From: Paracoccaceae bacterium
Lineage (GTDB): Bacteria; Pseudomonadota; Alphaproteobacteria; Rhodobacterales; Rhodobacteraceae
Direction: 5' to 3'
Length of the DNA: 50,020 bases
NCBI GenBank assembly: GCA_028875855.1
Contig: JAGWVA010000027.1
Coordinates: 1-50,020, forward strand
Both the position numbers and the translations under genes were made by a program. Shown here one piece after another: positions 49,357 to 50,020 of this stretch. Numbering within the stretch: the stretch's first letter is position 1; every line of letters begins with the position of its first letter. Under the pieces are notes generated by a model. That model saw only the letters and a list, made by a program, of their open reading frames with translations. It was not told the origin of the DNA and did no database searches.

Positions 49357-50020
49357 GCCCGCACCAGCTGCACAACGTCACCGGCAGAGCCTGTCGCGTG
49401 GCGGGCCCATGCCTCCATCAGATCCCGGCGCCGCTCGAAGAGGTCGCTGCGAGCGTACGCACGCGTCACGGAATTGCCTGTAGCGTGGCTCAGCGCCGCT
49501 TCTGCAAGCTCTGGGTCAGCCTTTGCGCTTTCGCTGCACCAGTCGCGAAAGCTGGATCGAAAGCCGTGGGTCGTGAAGCCATCAACGCCCATGCGACCAA
49601 AGAGGCTCTTGAACGCCATGTCGCTCATGACTTGCCCAGAACCGTCTTTCCCGCGGCGCGGTGAGGGGAAAACAAGCACCGGATCGAGGTCCCGCATCTC
49701 TTCCAGAACCTCAATCGCTTCCGGGGACAGCGGCACGCGGTGCGGCTTCTTGCGCTTCATCCGCTCGGCCGGGATGTTCCAGACCTTACCGGCGAAGTCG
49801 ATCTCGGACCACGCCGCCCCGCGCGCTTCGCCAGACCGGGCAGCCGTCAGGATCAGAAAGCGAAGGCAGCGAGCCGAAGTGCTCTGCTGTGCGTCGAGCG
49901 CACGAGTGAATGCGGGGACGTCACGCCAAGGCATGGCGGCCAAGTGTTCCTGTGTGACATCCACTTTCGGCAGCGTGACCGCGATCAGGTCTACCGGATT
50001 GTCGCCAAAGAAATGGCCTT
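49353..50020 (-). CDS. int: Tyrosine-type integrase, N-terminus outside window
   Basis: This is the catalytic part of a tyrosine recombinase. The frame is open to the window edge and continues upstream with DNPVDLIAV, typical of the core-binding to catalytic transition, so the first part of the gene is missing here. The catalytic residues can be seen: Arg in TAARSGEARG, a Lys-rich strand (MKRKKPHRVPLS), HGFRSSFRDW (His and Arg), LSHATGN (His), and the nucleophile Tyr in VTRAYARSD. It belongs to the P4-like integrases that use tRNA genes as target, matching the tRNA-Arg 8 kb away. It overlaps the following gene by ATGA. Confidence 0.9.
   Translation of the reverse strand, partial: GHFFGDNPVDLIAVTLPKVDVTQEHLAAMPWRDVPAFTRALDAQQSTSARCLRFLILTAARSGEARGAAWSEIDFAGKVWNIPAERMKRKKPHRVPLSPEAIEVLEEMRDLDPVLVFPSPRRGKDGSGQVMSDMAFKSLFGRMGVDGFTTHGFRSSFRDWCSESAKADPELAEAALSHATGNSVTRAYARSDLFERRRDLMEAWARHATGSAGDVVQLVRA

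Larger units (their letters stand above)
41780..50020. mobile_element. Integrative element at tRNA-Arg, right end outside window
   Basis: Directly after the tRNA, gene content changes from conserved chromosomal operons to unknown and phage-like genes, with more AT-rich sequence and codons such as ATT, AGA, TTA and CTA. It carries a tyrosine integrase, an AlpA-type regulator, winged-helix and replication-like proteins, a terminase-small-subunit-like protein and two HEPN proteins. There are no structural phage genes or transposases in the visible 8.2 kb. The combination suggests a phage satellite or small genomic island rather than a full prophage. Extent and type are inferred because the distal part is not seen. 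Confidence 0.75.

Noticed and set aside
49300-50020. Second copy of the tRNA-Arg 3' end (right attachment site)
   Set aside because: No matching sequence was found up to the window edge; the integrase is still open at base 50020, so the element continues.

Overview
The window is about 50 kb of a GC-rich alphaproteobacterial chromosome, almost certainly Rhodobacteraceae/Paracoccaceae. The evidence is the nuo operon with its family-typical passengers (DUF5337, a small lipoprotein-like protein, a carboxymuconolactone-decarboxylase-like protein), the long NuoE with a C-terminal helix-hairpin-helix module, a single-cysteine IscR heading an isc-suf operon, a DksA with one zinc-site cysteine, and a DUF6356 protein. 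I cannot name the genus.

Bases 1-17628 read rightward. They hold nuoD (5' end missing) to nuoN of respiratory complex I, then birA, coaX and an RNase J gene, mostly with ATGA-type overlaps or very short gaps. Bases 17660-33331 are a mosaic of short transcription units. These are a lipoprotein subtilase with an outer-membrane-like C-terminus and a RhlE-type DEAD-box helicase (both leftward); an OsmC-like protein and typA; a DUF6356/class II amidotransferase pair divergent from an Lrp-type regulator; an FAD monooxygenase; dksA; a MoxR ATPase/GNAT/small membrane protein/CoxE-like VWA cluster; icd; and a leftward trio (alpha/beta hydrolase, 78-aa protein, HD phosphohydrolase).

Bases 33371-41597 are the iron-sulfur cluster assembly operon: iscR, a short IscS-like cysteine desulfurase, sufB, an unknown 204-aa protein, sufC, sufD, two YIP1-like membrane proteins and sufS. 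A good sigma70-type promoter precedes iscR. SufE, an A-type carrier and SufT are not in the window.

A tRNA-Arg (anticodon CCG) with its own promoter lies at 41703-41779 and marks the junction with an accessory element that runs off the right edge. Composition and codon use become visibly more AT-rich there. The right half is one leftward cascade: tyrosine integrase (N-terminus outside), an unknown 210-aa protein, an AlpA-type excisionase/regulator, a winged-helix protein, a phage-replication-like protein, a 51-aa protein and a two-segment membrane protein. The left half has an unknown 189-aa protein, a membrane protein and a terminase-small-subunit-like HTH protein. Between the halves sit two divergently transcribed HEPN-domain proteins, each with an Rx4H ribonuclease motif, separated by a 356-bp structured intergenic region. 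The gene set resembles a phage satellite or small integrative island carrying an anti-phage or toxin cargo. The HEPN pair is the best candidate for an undescribed system.
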